Source of the DNA: Tannerellaceae bacterium
GTDB lineage: Bacteria; Bacteroidota; Bacteroidia; Bacteroidales; Tannerellaceae
Assembly: GCA_021204405.1 (NCBI GenBank)
Contig: JAJPZJ010000074.1
Coordinates: 1-61,420, forward strand
Direction: 5' to 3'
DNA length: 61,420 nucleotides
The notes under the pieces are model-generated. The model had not been told where the DNA came from. It ran no database searches and saw nothing but the letters and a program-made list of their open reading frames with translations. Within the stretch, counting starts at the first letter, position 1. Each line of letters opens with the position of its first letter. Positions 19,488 through 30,562 of the stretch are shown here, one piece after another. A program made the position numbers and the translations under genes.

Positions 19488-20336
19488 ATGACTGAGACCG
19501 TTGCCTTTATACATGCTTCACTACAAAATTTATATCCTCCGACGGAGATTAAAAGTTTTATCCGTATGCTGATGGAGACAATTTGTAATATTCCATCCCA
19601 TATGCTTTTGATAGACAAAGATAAAAAATTATCCGTGCAGGAGAAAAACCAGATAAAAGAGGCTGTAGGCAGACTGGAAAACTTTGAGCCTATTCAATAT
19701 ATCCTGGGAGAATGCTATTTTTACGGGCTTCATTTCCGAGTCAATCCGTCTGTTCTTATTCCACGTCCTGAAACTGAAGAGTTAGTAGAGCTTATTCTTA
19801 CTGAACACCGTCAAAAAACGGTACGAATACTTGATATCGGAACAGGAAGCGGATGTATTGCAATCAGTTTAAAAAAGTATATGCCCCAAGCGGAAGTAGC
19901 TGCTATCGATATTTCACTGGTGGCATTAAAAACTGCCCGGGAAAATGCGAGCCAACAACAGGTAGCTATCCAACTCATAGAGCACGATATATTATCTCCT
20001 GACTATACAAGTATCAACCGACCAGGAGGATATAATATTATTGTCAGTAATCCCCCGTATGTAGCAGAAAGCGAAATAGGGCAAATGGAAAGAAATGTAT
20101 TGGATCATGAACCTCATCTTGCATTATTTGTAAAAGACAACGATCCTCTTTTATACTATCGTAGGATAGCTCAGGTAGGAAAAAAAATATTAAATCGTCC
20201 GGGATATCTCTATTTTGAAATAAACGCCCGGTACGGTAACGAAACTGTTCAATTGCTGGAAAAAGAAGGATTTTTGGGGATAACATTAATCAAGGATCTT
20301 TCCGGCAAAGACCGTATAATCAAAGCAAATCTATGA
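19488..20336 (+). CDS. prmC: Release factor glutamine methyltransferase
   Basis: A 282-residue SAM-dependent enzyme that methylates the Gln of the GGQ motif in peptide release factors. It has an N-terminal helical domain (1-85), then RPETEELVELIL, the SAM motif RILDIGTGSGCIAISL (about 110) and the signature IIVSNPPYVAESE (about 185), whose NPPY binds the target Gln. The length is normal. The stop TGA overlaps the recX ATG by four bases, which implies translational coupling. The frame is intact. Confidence 0.93.
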   Translation: MTETVAFIHASLQNLYPPTEIKSFIRMLMETICNIPSHMLLIDKDKKLSVQEKNQIKEAVGRLENFEPIQYILGECYFYGLHFRVNPSVLIPRPETEELVELILTEHRQKTVRILDIGTGSGCIAISLKKYMPQAEVAAIDISLVALKTARENASQQQVAIQLIEHDILSPDYTSINRPGGYNIIVSNPPYVAESEIGQMERNVLDHEPHLALFVKDNDPLLYYRRIAQVGKKILNRPGYLYFEINARYGNETVQLLEKEGFLGITLIKDLSGKDRIIKANL

Positions 20337-20824
20337 AACAATTAACAGAACCGGAAATGTTACACCGGATGGCAGCTTATTGTTCTTCGACAGAGCGCTG
20401 TTCGGCCGAGGTAGAAAGAAAAATATTAGCCGGAGGCCTACCTCCTGAAGCTGCTGCCCGGATACTGGAAAGGCTAATAAAAGAAAAATTTATTGACGAC
20501 CGGCGATATTGCCGCAGCTTTGTTAATGACAAACTGTGCTACAATAAATGGGGACGTATCAAAATAGGTTATGAACTTCGCAAAAAAAATATTCCGGTAG
20601 CAATCAGCGAAGAAATATTAGCTTCTATCGATGAAGAGGAATATACTGATATACTTCTCACGCTTTTAAAGGCAAAATTAAAAAGTATCAAATCCAAAGA
20701 TGAAAGAGACACCTGGAATAAACTATTTCGTTTTGCCGCCGGACGTGGTTACGAAAGTTCCCTGATCACTCAAAGCCTTAAAACATTACTTAATGAAGGC
20801 GATTATCAAGACTTTATGGAATGA
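20333..20824 (+). CDS. recX: RecX-family regulator of RecA
   Basis: A 163-residue helical protein that restrains RecA filaments. It shows the three-helix RecX repeats: AYCSSTERCSAEVERKIL, LERLIKEKFIDDRRYCRSF and WGRIKIGYELRKKNIP. It overlaps prmC by four bases and comFC by 32 bases, so the three genes form a tight operon. The length is normal and the frame intact. Given the mutational record nearby, an intact recombination modulator is worth noting, but it does not explain that record. Confidence 0.88.
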   Translation: MKQLTEPEMLHRMAAYCSSTERCSAEVERKILAGGLPPEAAARILERLIKEKFIDDRRYCRSFVNDKLCYNKWGRIKIGYELRKKNIPVAISEEILASIDEEEYTDILLTLLKAKLKSIKSKDERDTWNKLFRFAAGRGYESSLITQSLKTLLNEGDYQDFME

Positions 20825-21521
20825 CCTGTTAAACCTCTTTTTCCCTGACGTGTGCCTGCTTTGCGGAAAGTTATTATATCAGGGAGAAGAGCATATATGC
20901 TTGTATTGTTATTGTCAACTACCTAAAACAGGCTTTTATACCCATGAAAACAATCCGGCATGGCAACTGTTCCTGGGAAAAGTCCACATTGAAAAAGCCT
21001 GGGCCTTTCTCTATTTTGAAAAAGGAGGTTTTGTACAAAAACTAATACACCAATTAAAATATCATAATAATAAAGAATTAGCTTACTGGCTAGGCAGATT
21101 AGCAGCAGAAGAAATAGTATCCTCCCGGAATAAATATAATTTTGATTTACTGGTTCCTGTACCTTTGCACCCCACAGCAAAAAAAAGAAGAGGATATAAC
21201 CAGTCTGAGTGGATAGCTAAAGGAATAAGTATAGTAACTGGTTTGCCGGTACGGACAGACGTATTAATAAAAAAAGTGGTTACAGGGTCCCAAACCCAAC
21301 ATACCGTATACGACCGCTGGAAAAACCCAACATACCGTATACGACCGCTGGAAAAATACGCAACAATATTTCCTGTAATTCAGGCAGAAGAATTACAGGA
21401 TAAACATATCTTATTGATAGATGATGTGTTAACAACTGGTTCAACAACCGCAGCCTGTGCAGAGACTCTGCTAACAATATCTGGTACCCGTATCAGTATT
21501 TTAACACTTACGATCGCGTAA
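20793..21521 (+). CDS. ComF-family phosphoribosyltransferase-like protein
   Basis: A 242-residue ComFC protein, linked in other bacteria to DNA uptake and recombination. The N-terminus has a four-Cys zinc finger (CLLCGK and CLYCYC, about residues 22-50). LVPVPLHPTAKKRRGYNQ and the PRPP-type loop HILLIDDVLTTGSTT follow. Between them (about residues 168-188) lies an exact 31-bp tandem duplication (21293-21354), read in two frames as TQHTVYDRWK and PTYRIRPLEK. A 31-bp insertion alone would break the gene, yet the frame after it is correct, so a nearby one-base loss (likely AAA to AA about 10 nt further on) must compensate. It may still fold, with an extra loop. Confidence 0.85.
   Translation: MKAIIKTLWNDLLNLFFPDVCLLCGKLLYQGEEHICLYCYCQLPKTGFYTHENNPAWQLFLGKVHIEKAWAFLYFEKGGFVQKLIHQLKYHNNKELAYWLGRLAAEEIVSSRNKYNFDLLVPVPLHPTAKKRRGYNQSEWIAKGISIVTGLPVRTDVLIKKVVTGSQTQHTVYDRWKNPTYRIRPLEKYATIFPVIQAEELQDKHILLIDDVLTTGSTTAACAETLLTISGTRISILTLTIA
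21293..21354. repeat. 31-bp exact tandem duplication inside comFC
   Basis: Units 21293-21323 and 21324-21354 are identical. The length is 3n+1, so the two copies are translated in different frames. The downstream frame is nevertheless the correct one. Confidence 0.92.
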
Positions 21522-21574
21522 AGATTAATTAATTTTTAACGTTGCATATATAAGGTTTTATCATCCAGTTTCGT

Positions 21575-21582
21575 TACTTTTG
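21575..21582 (+). promoter_or_regulatory. Bacteroidetes -7 box for pyrE
   Basis: TACTTTTG matches TAnnTTTG and lies 29 bases before the pyrE ATG in the 90-bp gap after comFC. A -33 TTTG is not obvious. Confidence 0.5.
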
Positions 21583-21611
21583 TGCACAGTTACAAATATT
21601 AATGGATTATA

Positions 21612-22244
21612 ATGAAAACACTGGAAAGATTAGTCGCTGAAAAATTATTAAAAATAAAAACCGTGAAATTACAACCGGCCAATCCTTTTACTTGGGCATC
21701 GGGATGGAAATCGCCGATATACTGTGATAATAGGAAAACGCTTTCTTATCCGGCTGTTCGTAGTTTCATCAAATTGGAACTAGCACGTGTAATCAGCGAA
21801 AAATATGAAAACGCCGATGCTATCGCCGGAGTTGCTACCGGAGCCATTGCACAGGGTGCATTAGTGGCAGACCTGTTAGGATTACCTTTCGCATATATCC
21901 GTGCTACACCTAAAGATCATGGGTTGGAAAACCTGATTGAAGGCGAATTGAAACCTGGTTCAAAAGTTGTTATTATCGAAGATCTCGTTTCTACAGGTGG
22001 CAGCAGTCTGAAAGCAGTTGAAGCCGTTCGCAATTTTGGCTGCGATGTAGTAGGTATAGTTGCTATCTTTACGCACGGATTCCCTATTGCAACTCAGCAG
22101 TTCAAAGAGGCTCAGGTTACACTTACTACATTAAGTAACTACGATGCCGTTATCGAAGAAGCTGTACGTACAGACTATATTGATGAATCAGAGATTGCTA
22201 CGTTACAGGAATGGCGGAAAGATCCGGCTAACTGGAGACCATAA
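21612..22244 (+). CDS. pyrE: Orotate phosphoribosyltransferase
   Basis: A 210-residue enzyme that joins orotate to PRPP to make OMP in pyrimidine synthesis. The PRPP-binding motif VVIIEDLVSTGGSSLKAV lies at about 118-135. IAGVATGAIAQGALVADLLG and FAYIRATPKDHGLEN are typical of the family. The start ATG follows a -7 box by 29 bp. The frame is intact. The SRPBCC pseudogene starts 31 bp later and was probably co-transcribed, an arrangement I recall from other Bacteroidales. Confidence 0.95.
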   Translation: MKTLERLVAEKLLKIKTVKLQPANPFTWASGWKSPIYCDNRKTLSYPAVRSFIKLELARVISEKYENADAIAGVATGAIAQGALVADLLGLPFAYIRATPKDHGLENLIEGELKPGSKVVIIEDLVSTGGSSLKAVEAVRNFGCDVVGIVAIFTHGFPIATQQFKEAQVTLTTLSNYDAVIEEAVRTDYIDESEIATLQEWRKDPANWRP

Positions 22245-22275
22245 GTTCACATTACAACAACCGATCAACAGCAAG

Positions 22276-22686
22276 ATGACAGAATTTGTAAGTGAAGTCA
22301 AACAGATCCCCTATAGTGCCGAGCGAATATTTACGACACTTTCGGATCTGTCTAATCTCGAAAAAATATAAGACCGTATACCACAGGATAAGATAAAGGA
22401 GTTTGAATTTGATAAAGACTCATGTACATTTACAGTCGACCCAATTGGTAAAATTAGGTTTGAGATTGTAGAACGTGAACCAAACAAAACGATCAAATTC
22501 ACTACAACCAATTCGCCGGTAGCTCTTTTTTTATGGATACAATTAAAAGAGGTAGATAAGAACGATACGCATATGAAAGTGACCGTACGTGCTGAGTTAA
22601 ATGCTTTTATCAAACCCATGGCATCGAAACCATTACAGGAAGCTATCGATAAAATTTCTACTGTGATTGCTTCCTTACCTTATTAA
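22276..22686 (+). pseudogene. SRPBCC (polyketide cyclase-like) protein with an in-frame stop
   Basis: The start MTEFVSEVKQIPYSAERIF and the end LQEAIDKISTVIASLPY frame a 136-residue START/SRPBCC-fold protein of the kind often next to pyrE in Bacteroidales. After LSDLSNLEKI a TAA (22369-22371) stops the frame at residue 31. The rest (DRIPQDKIKEFEFDKDSC and so on) is open to 22686. The lost codon may have been Lys or Gln. If Gln, it is another C-to-T change; if Lys, an A-to-T change. The ligand of intact members is unknown. Reinitiation downstream is not excluded but would lack the first strand and helix. Confidence 0.8.
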
Positions 22687-22698
22687 TTATTTTTTTGT

Positions 22699-24039
22699 AT
22701 GGCACAAAAACTTTGGGAGAAAAATGTGCAGGTCGACCAGGTGGTTGATATCTTTACGGTAGGTAAAGACCGCAAAATGGATCTTTATCTGACGAAGTAT
22801 GATGTACTAGGGTCAATGGCACACATTACCATGCTTGAAAGCATCGGACTGCTCTCTGCAAATGAACTTGCGGAATTGCTGGCTGAACTCCGGTTGATAT
22901 ACAACCTGGCTAACTCCGGTAAATTTATTATTGAAGAGGGGATTGAAGATGTACATTCACAGGTTGAACTTATGCTTACCCGTAAGTTGGGAAATATGGG
23001 CAAAAAAATCCATAGCGGCCGTTCACGTAACGACCAGGTACTATTAGACCTAAAACTTTTCACCCGCGCCCAAATACAGAAACTGGTAGATTTAACTTAT
23101 CAACTATTTGAAGTATTAATCAACCAAAGTAACCGGTATAAAGATATTCTTTTACCAGGTTATACCCATTTACAGGTGGCCATGCCTTCTTCTTTCGGTC
23201 TGTGGTTTGGAGCGTATGCCGAAAGCCTGGCAGATGACTTGCAACTAATGCAGGCTGCCTATAAAATATGCAACCGGAATCCACTGGGTTCGGCTGCCGG
23301 CTATGGATCTTCTTTCCCGTTAAACCGTCAGATGACTACCGACCTGCTGGGTTTTGATTCACTTAACTATAATGTAGTATATGCACAGATGGGAAGAGGT
23401 AAAATGGAGCGTACGGTTGCTTTTGCGTTAGCCGGGCTGGCAGCTACACTTTCCAAACTGTCATTCGATGCATGTATGTTTAACAGCCAGAATTTCGGGT
23501 TCATAAAATTACCTGATCAGTTCACCACCGGTTCAAGCATTATGCCTCATAAGAAGAATCCGGATGTTTTTGAACTTACCCGTGCCAAATGCAATAAGAT
23601 ACAGGCATTGCCTCAGCAAATTACCCTGATCTGCAACAATTTACCATCAGGTTATTTCCGGGATTTACAGATCATCAAAGAAATTTTCTTACCATCTTTT
23701 GATGAATTGAAAGACTGCCTGCAAATGGTTACTTATATGATGCAGGAGGTAGAAGTAAATGAACACATTCTCAGCGACGAGAAATACGCTTTACTTTTCA
23801 GTGTTGAAGAGGTAAACCGCCTTGTACTGGAAGGAGTTCCTTTCCGGGATGCTTATAAACAGGTAGGCCTGGAAATAGAAGCCGGCCAATTTAACCCGGC
23901 AAAAACTGTAAACCATACCCATGAAGGTAGTATTGGAAAACTATATAATGACCACATTGCGTTATTAATGCAACAGGTTGTTGATGGATTTAACTTTGGA
24001 AAAGTTAATGAGGCCGAGCATAATCTACTAAAAGGATAA
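22699..24039 (+). CDS. argH: Argininosuccinate lyase
   Basis: A 446-residue enzyme of the fumarase/aspartase superfamily that splits argininosuccinate into arginine and fumarate. The signature GSSIMPHKKNPDVFELTR (about 275-292) is complete, including the catalytic Ser. HSGRSRNDQVLLDLKLF (about 95) and LPGYTHLQVAMPSS (about 150) are the other conserved blocks. It starts 12 bp after the SRPBCC pseudogene and is followed after seven bases by a lipoprotein gene. Frame and length are normal, so the last step of arginine synthesis is retained. Confidence 0.95.
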   Translation: MAQKLWEKNVQVDQVVDIFTVGKDRKMDLYLTKYDVLGSMAHITMLESIGLLSANELAELLAELRLIYNLANSGKFIIEEGIEDVHSQVELMLTRKLGNMGKKIHSGRSRNDQVLLDLKLFTRAQIQKLVDLTYQLFEVLINQSNRYKDILLPGYTHLQVAMPSSFGLWFGAYAESLADDLQLMQAAYKICNRNPLGSAAGYGSSFPLNRQMTTDLLGFDSLNYNVVYAQMGRGKMERTVAFALAGLAATLSKLSFDACMFNSQNFGFIKLPDQFTTGSSIMPHKKNPDVFELTRAKCNKIQALPQQITLICNNLPSGYFRDLQIIKEIFLPSFDELKDCLQMVTYMMQEVEVNEHILSDEKYALLFSVEEVNRLVLEGVPFRDAYKQVGLEIEAGQFNPAKTVNHTHEGSIGKLYNDHIALLMQQVVDGFNFGKVNEAEHNLLKG

Positions 24040-24046
24040 CTTTTCT

Positions 24047-24520
24047 ATGAAACGTTTTTCTTTAATCTTATTAATTCTGTTCTTTGTGTCCTGCACCAAA
24101 GTGCAGGAACAAAGATTTGTGTTGCAAACCATTTATCTGATAATAGATTTAACTGCCCGTGATAAAGAATTGGTGGGAACCTATAATTTTAAAGAGATCA
24201 CTGCTCCACGCATTGCAAGTGAAGTAATGAGTAAACCTTATATCGGTGTCCTTGTCATTTCAGGCTTAAATTCAATATCCGGTGAAGAAGCCTATTATGC
24301 TTTTGATTTAAGATGTCCTTACGAAGCCAATAACAATACAAAGATACAAGCAGATCCGGAAAAAAACGGCTATGCTTCATGCCCTACATGTGGCAGTAAG
24401 TATGATTTAAGAACCGGTATAGGCTTTCCTACCGGTGATGAAGGTCCTTCAACCTATCACTTAATCAGTTATCCTGTAAACAGGAAAAGTACTAACGAAT
24501 GGGTCGTTTCAAACTACTGA
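24047..24520 (+). CDS. Lipoprotein with a Rieske-like Cys motif
   Basis: A 157-residue lipoprotein (lipobox FFVSC, Cys 16) that I do not assign to a named family. The C-terminal half resembles a Rieske fold: AFDLRCPYEA (one Cys), then SCPTCGSKYDLRTGIGFPTG and a YHLISYPV strand. A true Rieske centre needs two His and two Cys. Here the second loop has CxxC but the His are missing, so a 2Fe-2S centre is unlikely; a zinc site or a purely structural role is possible. It lies seven bases after argH and 38 bp before the tRNA promoter. The frame is intact. Confidence 0.65.
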   Translation: MKRFSLILLILFFVSCTKVQEQRFVLQTIYLIIDLTARDKELVGTYNFKEITAPRIASEVMSKPYIGVLVISGLNSISGEEAYYAFDLRCPYEANNNTKIQADPEKNGYASCPTCGSKYDLRTGIGFPTGDEGPSTYHLISYPVNRKSTNEWVVSNY

Positions 24521-24558
24521 TCCGGAGGAGATTTTTTCAGCAATTTTCTTCAATTTTA

Positions 24559-24589
24559 TTTGCAGAAATCAAAAAGTTCTTTACCTTTG
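24559..24589 (+). promoter_or_regulatory. Consensus promoter of the tRNA cluster
   Basis: TTTG (24559-24562), a 19-base spacer and TACCTTTG (24582-24589) match the Bacteroidetes -33/-7 consensus exactly. The first tRNA begins 21 bases downstream. Confidence 0.75.
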
Positions 24590-24609
24590 CACACGCAAAC
24601 ACAAGCAAT

Positions 24610-24682
24610 GCGAAAGTAGCTCAGTTGGTAGAGCATAACCTTGCCAAGGTTAGGGTCGCGGGTTCGAATCCCGTCTTTCGCT
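24610..24682 (+). tRNA. tRNA-Gly (GCC)
   Basis: A complete 73-nt cloverleaf. Acceptor stem GCGAAAG/CTTTCGC, D stem GCTC/GAGC, anticodon stem TAACC/GGTTA with loop TTGCCAA (anticodon GCC), T arm with TTCGAAT loop, discriminator T. CCA is not encoded. It is first of three tRNA genes behind a consensus promoter. The sequence GAGCATAACCTTG and its downstream partner CAAGGTTAGGGTC form an imperfect palindrome relevant to the third gene. Confidence 0.96.
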
Positions 24683-24701
24683 CATTCTTTAGAGAAAGGA
24701 T

Positions 24702-24785
24702 GCTCGAATGGTGGAATGGTAGACACGAAGGACTTAAAATCCTTTGGCTATTGCAGCTGTGCGGGTTCAAGTCCCGCTTCGAGTA
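24702..24785 (+). tRNA. tRNA-Leu (TAA)
   Basis: A complete 84-nt class II tRNA with acceptor stem GCTCGAA/TTCGAGT (one G-T pair), anticodon loop CTTAAAA (anticodon TAA), a variable arm (TGGCTATTGCAGCTG) and T loop TTCAAGT, discriminator A. It lies 19 nt after tRNA-Gly and 12 nt before the third gene. Confidence 0.95.
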
Positions 24786-24797
24786 CACAACTACTTC

Positions 24798-24870
24798 GCG
24801 GAAGTAGCTCAGTTGGTAGACCCTAACCTTGGCAAGGTTAGGGTCGCGGGTTTGAGTTCCGTCTTCCGCT
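24798..24870 (+). tRNA. Degenerate tRNA-Gly copy with a GGC anticodon (probable pseudo-tRNA)
   Basis: A 73-nt relative of the first gene, with an intact acceptor stem (GCGGAAG/CTTCCGC). Bases 24819-24845 form a perfect palindrome (GACCCTAACCTTG, G, CAAGGTTAGGGTC). Compared with the intact gene this changes three bases: one pair of the D stem is broken (GAGC to GACC), base 26 is C, and the loop reads TTGGCAA, so the anticodon is GGC (Ala) instead of GCC. The conserved C of the TTC loop is T (TTTGAGT) and a T-stem C is also T. Gly identity of the acceptor with an Ala anticodon and a damaged core make it non-functional or mistranslating. The three changes fit one template-switch event. Confidence 0.8.
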
Positions 24871-24892
24871 CATCTACTGAAGAAAAAATTAA

Positions 24893-24922
24893 AAAGCCGT
24901 TTTAGCTAGCTAAAACGGCTTT
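24893..24922 (+). terminator. Terminator of the tRNA cluster
   Basis: A perfect 15-bp palindrome (AAAGCCGTTTTAGCT and its complement) starts 23 bp after the last tRNA and is followed by TTACTTTTT. The right half shares TAAAACGGCTTT with the hairpin at 36205-36266. Confidence 0.85.
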
Positions 24923-25080
24923 ACTTTTTACAAACAGATCTTTCTCCCCTCTCCTCCTATTCATCTTAATATCTGAGCTACAACTTCAGCATGTAAAAGA
25001 TAGGAAAGCAAGCGCTACAAAAAGTCCGGTATGATTTTCATAAGATAGCAACAACGACTATACTGTATACTAATTATAAA

Positions 25081-25112
25081 AAAGGCCTGCCGGAATTTTC
25101 GGCAGACCTTTT
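25081..25112 (-). terminator. Terminator after the PUL A beta-galactosidase
   Basis: A hairpin (AAAGGCCTGCCG / CGGCAGACCTTT, one mismatch) with A/T runs on both sides lies eight bases past the restored stop of the GH2 pseudogene. The stretch 24923-25080 before it shows no gene. Confidence 0.75.
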
Positions 25113-25120
25113 TGTAGAGA

Positions 25121-28708
<3,588 letters not shown>

Positions 28709-28742
28709 TTGTATATGTTTAAAATATATAACCAAAGATAAG

Positions 28743-28788
28743 AAAATGACCACAGGTAAAAAGCATAATCTATATCTGTGGTCATTTT
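28743..28788 (-). terminator. Terminator between PUL A SusD and the GH2 gene
   Basis: Perfect 13-bp arms (AAAATGACCACAG at 28743-28755, CTGTGGTCATTTT at 28776-28788) lie 46 bp past the SusD stop. Confidence 0.75.
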
Positions 28789-28834
28789 TCTTCTATAGGA
28801 GCTGATATCGGTAACTGATTTTATACTTCAGTTA

Positions 28835-30547
28835 TCAATAACCGGGGTTTTGTCCGTTTTTCCAGCCATCGGGGCCACCGTCCTGTTTCCTGATCTCGCT
28901 ATTCCTGTCGAGTGCAGCCTGAGGAACCGGCATATAATACATTTTAGGCAGGAACAGGCGGTTACGGATCTCTACAATATTATAATTTAAGGTACCATCG
29001 GGATTTTCAGAAATTTCCATTCCACGCAGGGGCCGGTTCATTACCCCTGGATTACCGTCGGGCATGGTTTCGGCTATTTTCCACCGGAGGATATCCCACC
29101 ACCGTTTGTCTTCAAAGCTCAATTCTACGCGTCTTTCACGGCGGATAATCTCCCGCATTTTGTCTTTGGTAACAGTACCATACGATTCTTCGACAGAGGG
29201 TAAGTTGCCTGAGCGGGTCCGTACCCTGTTGACTGCATTTAATACCTCCTGCGTTGGTCCGTTGACTTCGTTTTCGGCTTCGGCATAGCTTAGCAGCGCT
29301 TCGGCAAAGCGGAAAAGGATATAATTCTGATAAGACTTCTGGTCAAAATAAGCAGACGGGTCTTTATCTTCATTTAACCGTTTGCGGGCATAATAACCGG
29401 TATGGGTATTGTCACTGGAGTATCCTTTATTGATTTCATTGTTTCCACCAATACGGGTTTGTATGATTTCTGCGTGGAAAGTAGAGTTGTCGTAAATGAT
29501 GGTCTGGTAGAACCTTTTTTCCCGTCCGGCATACGGATTGGCAGGATCATATCCGGAGCCCTCTTCAAAGATTGTTTTTCCATTTGCCATAGAGAATTCG
29601 TCAACTAAATCCTGGGTCGGTTGGAAATTACCCCAGCCGCCACGCATATCGCCTACCCGTGCCGGACCGACACGTCCCTCTGTGGAGTGACCTTTATTGG
29701 GGCCATACTGACGGGCAAAGATGGTTTCCTCGTTGTTATTTTGAAGGAACAAAGTCGGGAAGTCTTCCACGAGGTCGTAAACGTTGAGGTCGATAAGTGC
29801 TTTATTTGTTTTAGCTGCCGCTTTCCAACGCTCTGTATCGTTAGCCGGGTTTCGTAATTCACTGGCATGGAACAGTTCACACCATCCCTTTAAAGCCAGT
29901 ACGGCTCCTTTCGTTGCCCTTCCATAATCATCACCGGATACTTCCAGGGGCAGGTCATTATAGATAGCGTCGAGTTCATCTACTATAAACTGAAATGTTT
30001 CCGCTGCCGTTGACCGGGGATATTCGAGTTGCATATCCGGTATCAGGTTATTTTGTGGCACCGTGATGATCGGAACGCCACCGAAACTCATCCATAAGAT
30101 ATGATAGAAATAAGCCCAGATAAAACGTGCTTCAGCTATACGTAATGTTTTATAATCATCTGGTAATTCCGATTCACTTACTCTCTGGATAAATATATTA
30201 GGTTTACGGATACGTGTATACAGATTTTCCCAATCCCAGAAACGGCTTGGGTAAGATTCCGGGGCGATCTGTGCCTGCCCGATGTATCTGTACCCTTCAT
30301 GCCTCAGTACGCCTATATCGGAATTGTCACTTAACTGATCCATGTGTTGCTCCAGGTCGTCCTGGTCTGCGGTTTTCAGGTTATCATATATATCATTCAG
30401 AAACAGGTCTGCATTGTTGGTAGATTTCCATATTTCTTCATCCGACATAAAGTCTTTCGGTGGAACTTCCAGAAAGTCGGAACAACCGGTAAACAGGAGT
30501 ATGCTATAGAGTATACCGAATAGGAATGTATGTTTCATAGTTTTCAT
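28835..30547 (-). CDS. SusD/RagB glycan-binding lipoprotein (PUL A)
   Basis: A 570-residue SusD-family lipoprotein (signal peptide with lipobox LLFTGC, Cys 22). It has the typical start DFLEVPPKDFMSDEEIWKS, tetratricopeptide-like helices in the N-terminal half (EARFIWAYFYHILWMSFGGVP) and the family C-terminus (RNRLFLPKMYYMPVPQAALD). SusD caps the SusC channel and binds glycan. It sits 16 bp after susC. The frame is intact although its SusC partner carries five lesions, so the protein can no longer form its usual complex in this locus. The substrate cannot be read; a galactoside is possible from the adjoining GH2. Confidence 0.93.
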   Translation of the reverse strand: MKTMKHTFLFGILYSILLFTGCSDFLEVPPKDFMSDEEIWKSTNNADLFLNDIYDNLKTADQDDLEQHMDQLSDNSDIGVLRHEGYRYIGQAQIAPESYPSRFWDWENLYTRIRKPNIFIQRVSESELPDDYKTLRIAEARFIWAYFYHILWMSFGGVPIITVPQNNLIPDMQLEYPRSTAAETFQFIVDELDAIYNDLPLEVSGDDYGRATKGAVLALKGWCELFHASELRNPANDTERWKAAAKTNKALIDLNVYDLVEDFPTLFLQNNNEETIFARQYGPNKGHSTEGRVGPARVGDMRGGWGNFQPTQDLVDEFSMANGKTIFEEGSGYDPANPYAGREKRFYQTIIYDNSTFHAEIIQTRIGGNNEINKGYSSDNTHTGYYARKRLNEDKDPSAYFDQKSYQNYILFRFAEALLSYAEAENEVNGPTQEVLNAVNRVRTRSGNLPSVEESYGTVTKDKMREIIRRERRVELSFEDKRWWDILRWKIAETMPDGNPGVMNRPLRGMEISENPDGTLNYNIVEIRNRLFLPKMYYMPVPQAALDRNSEIRKQDGGPDGWKNGQNPGY

Positions 30548-30562
30548 ATTGTTATTAGATTA

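Noticed and set aside
22144-22371. ORF starting at 22144 inside pyrE
   Set aside because: Its first part is an out-of-frame reading of pyrE. Only the part from 22276 is real and belongs to the SRPBCC gene.
24798-24870. Reading the third tRNA as a true tRNA-Ala (GGC)
   Set aside because: Acceptor, D and T arms match the neighbouring tRNA-Gly, and the D stem and T loop are damaged. The GGC anticodon is explained by the palindrome.
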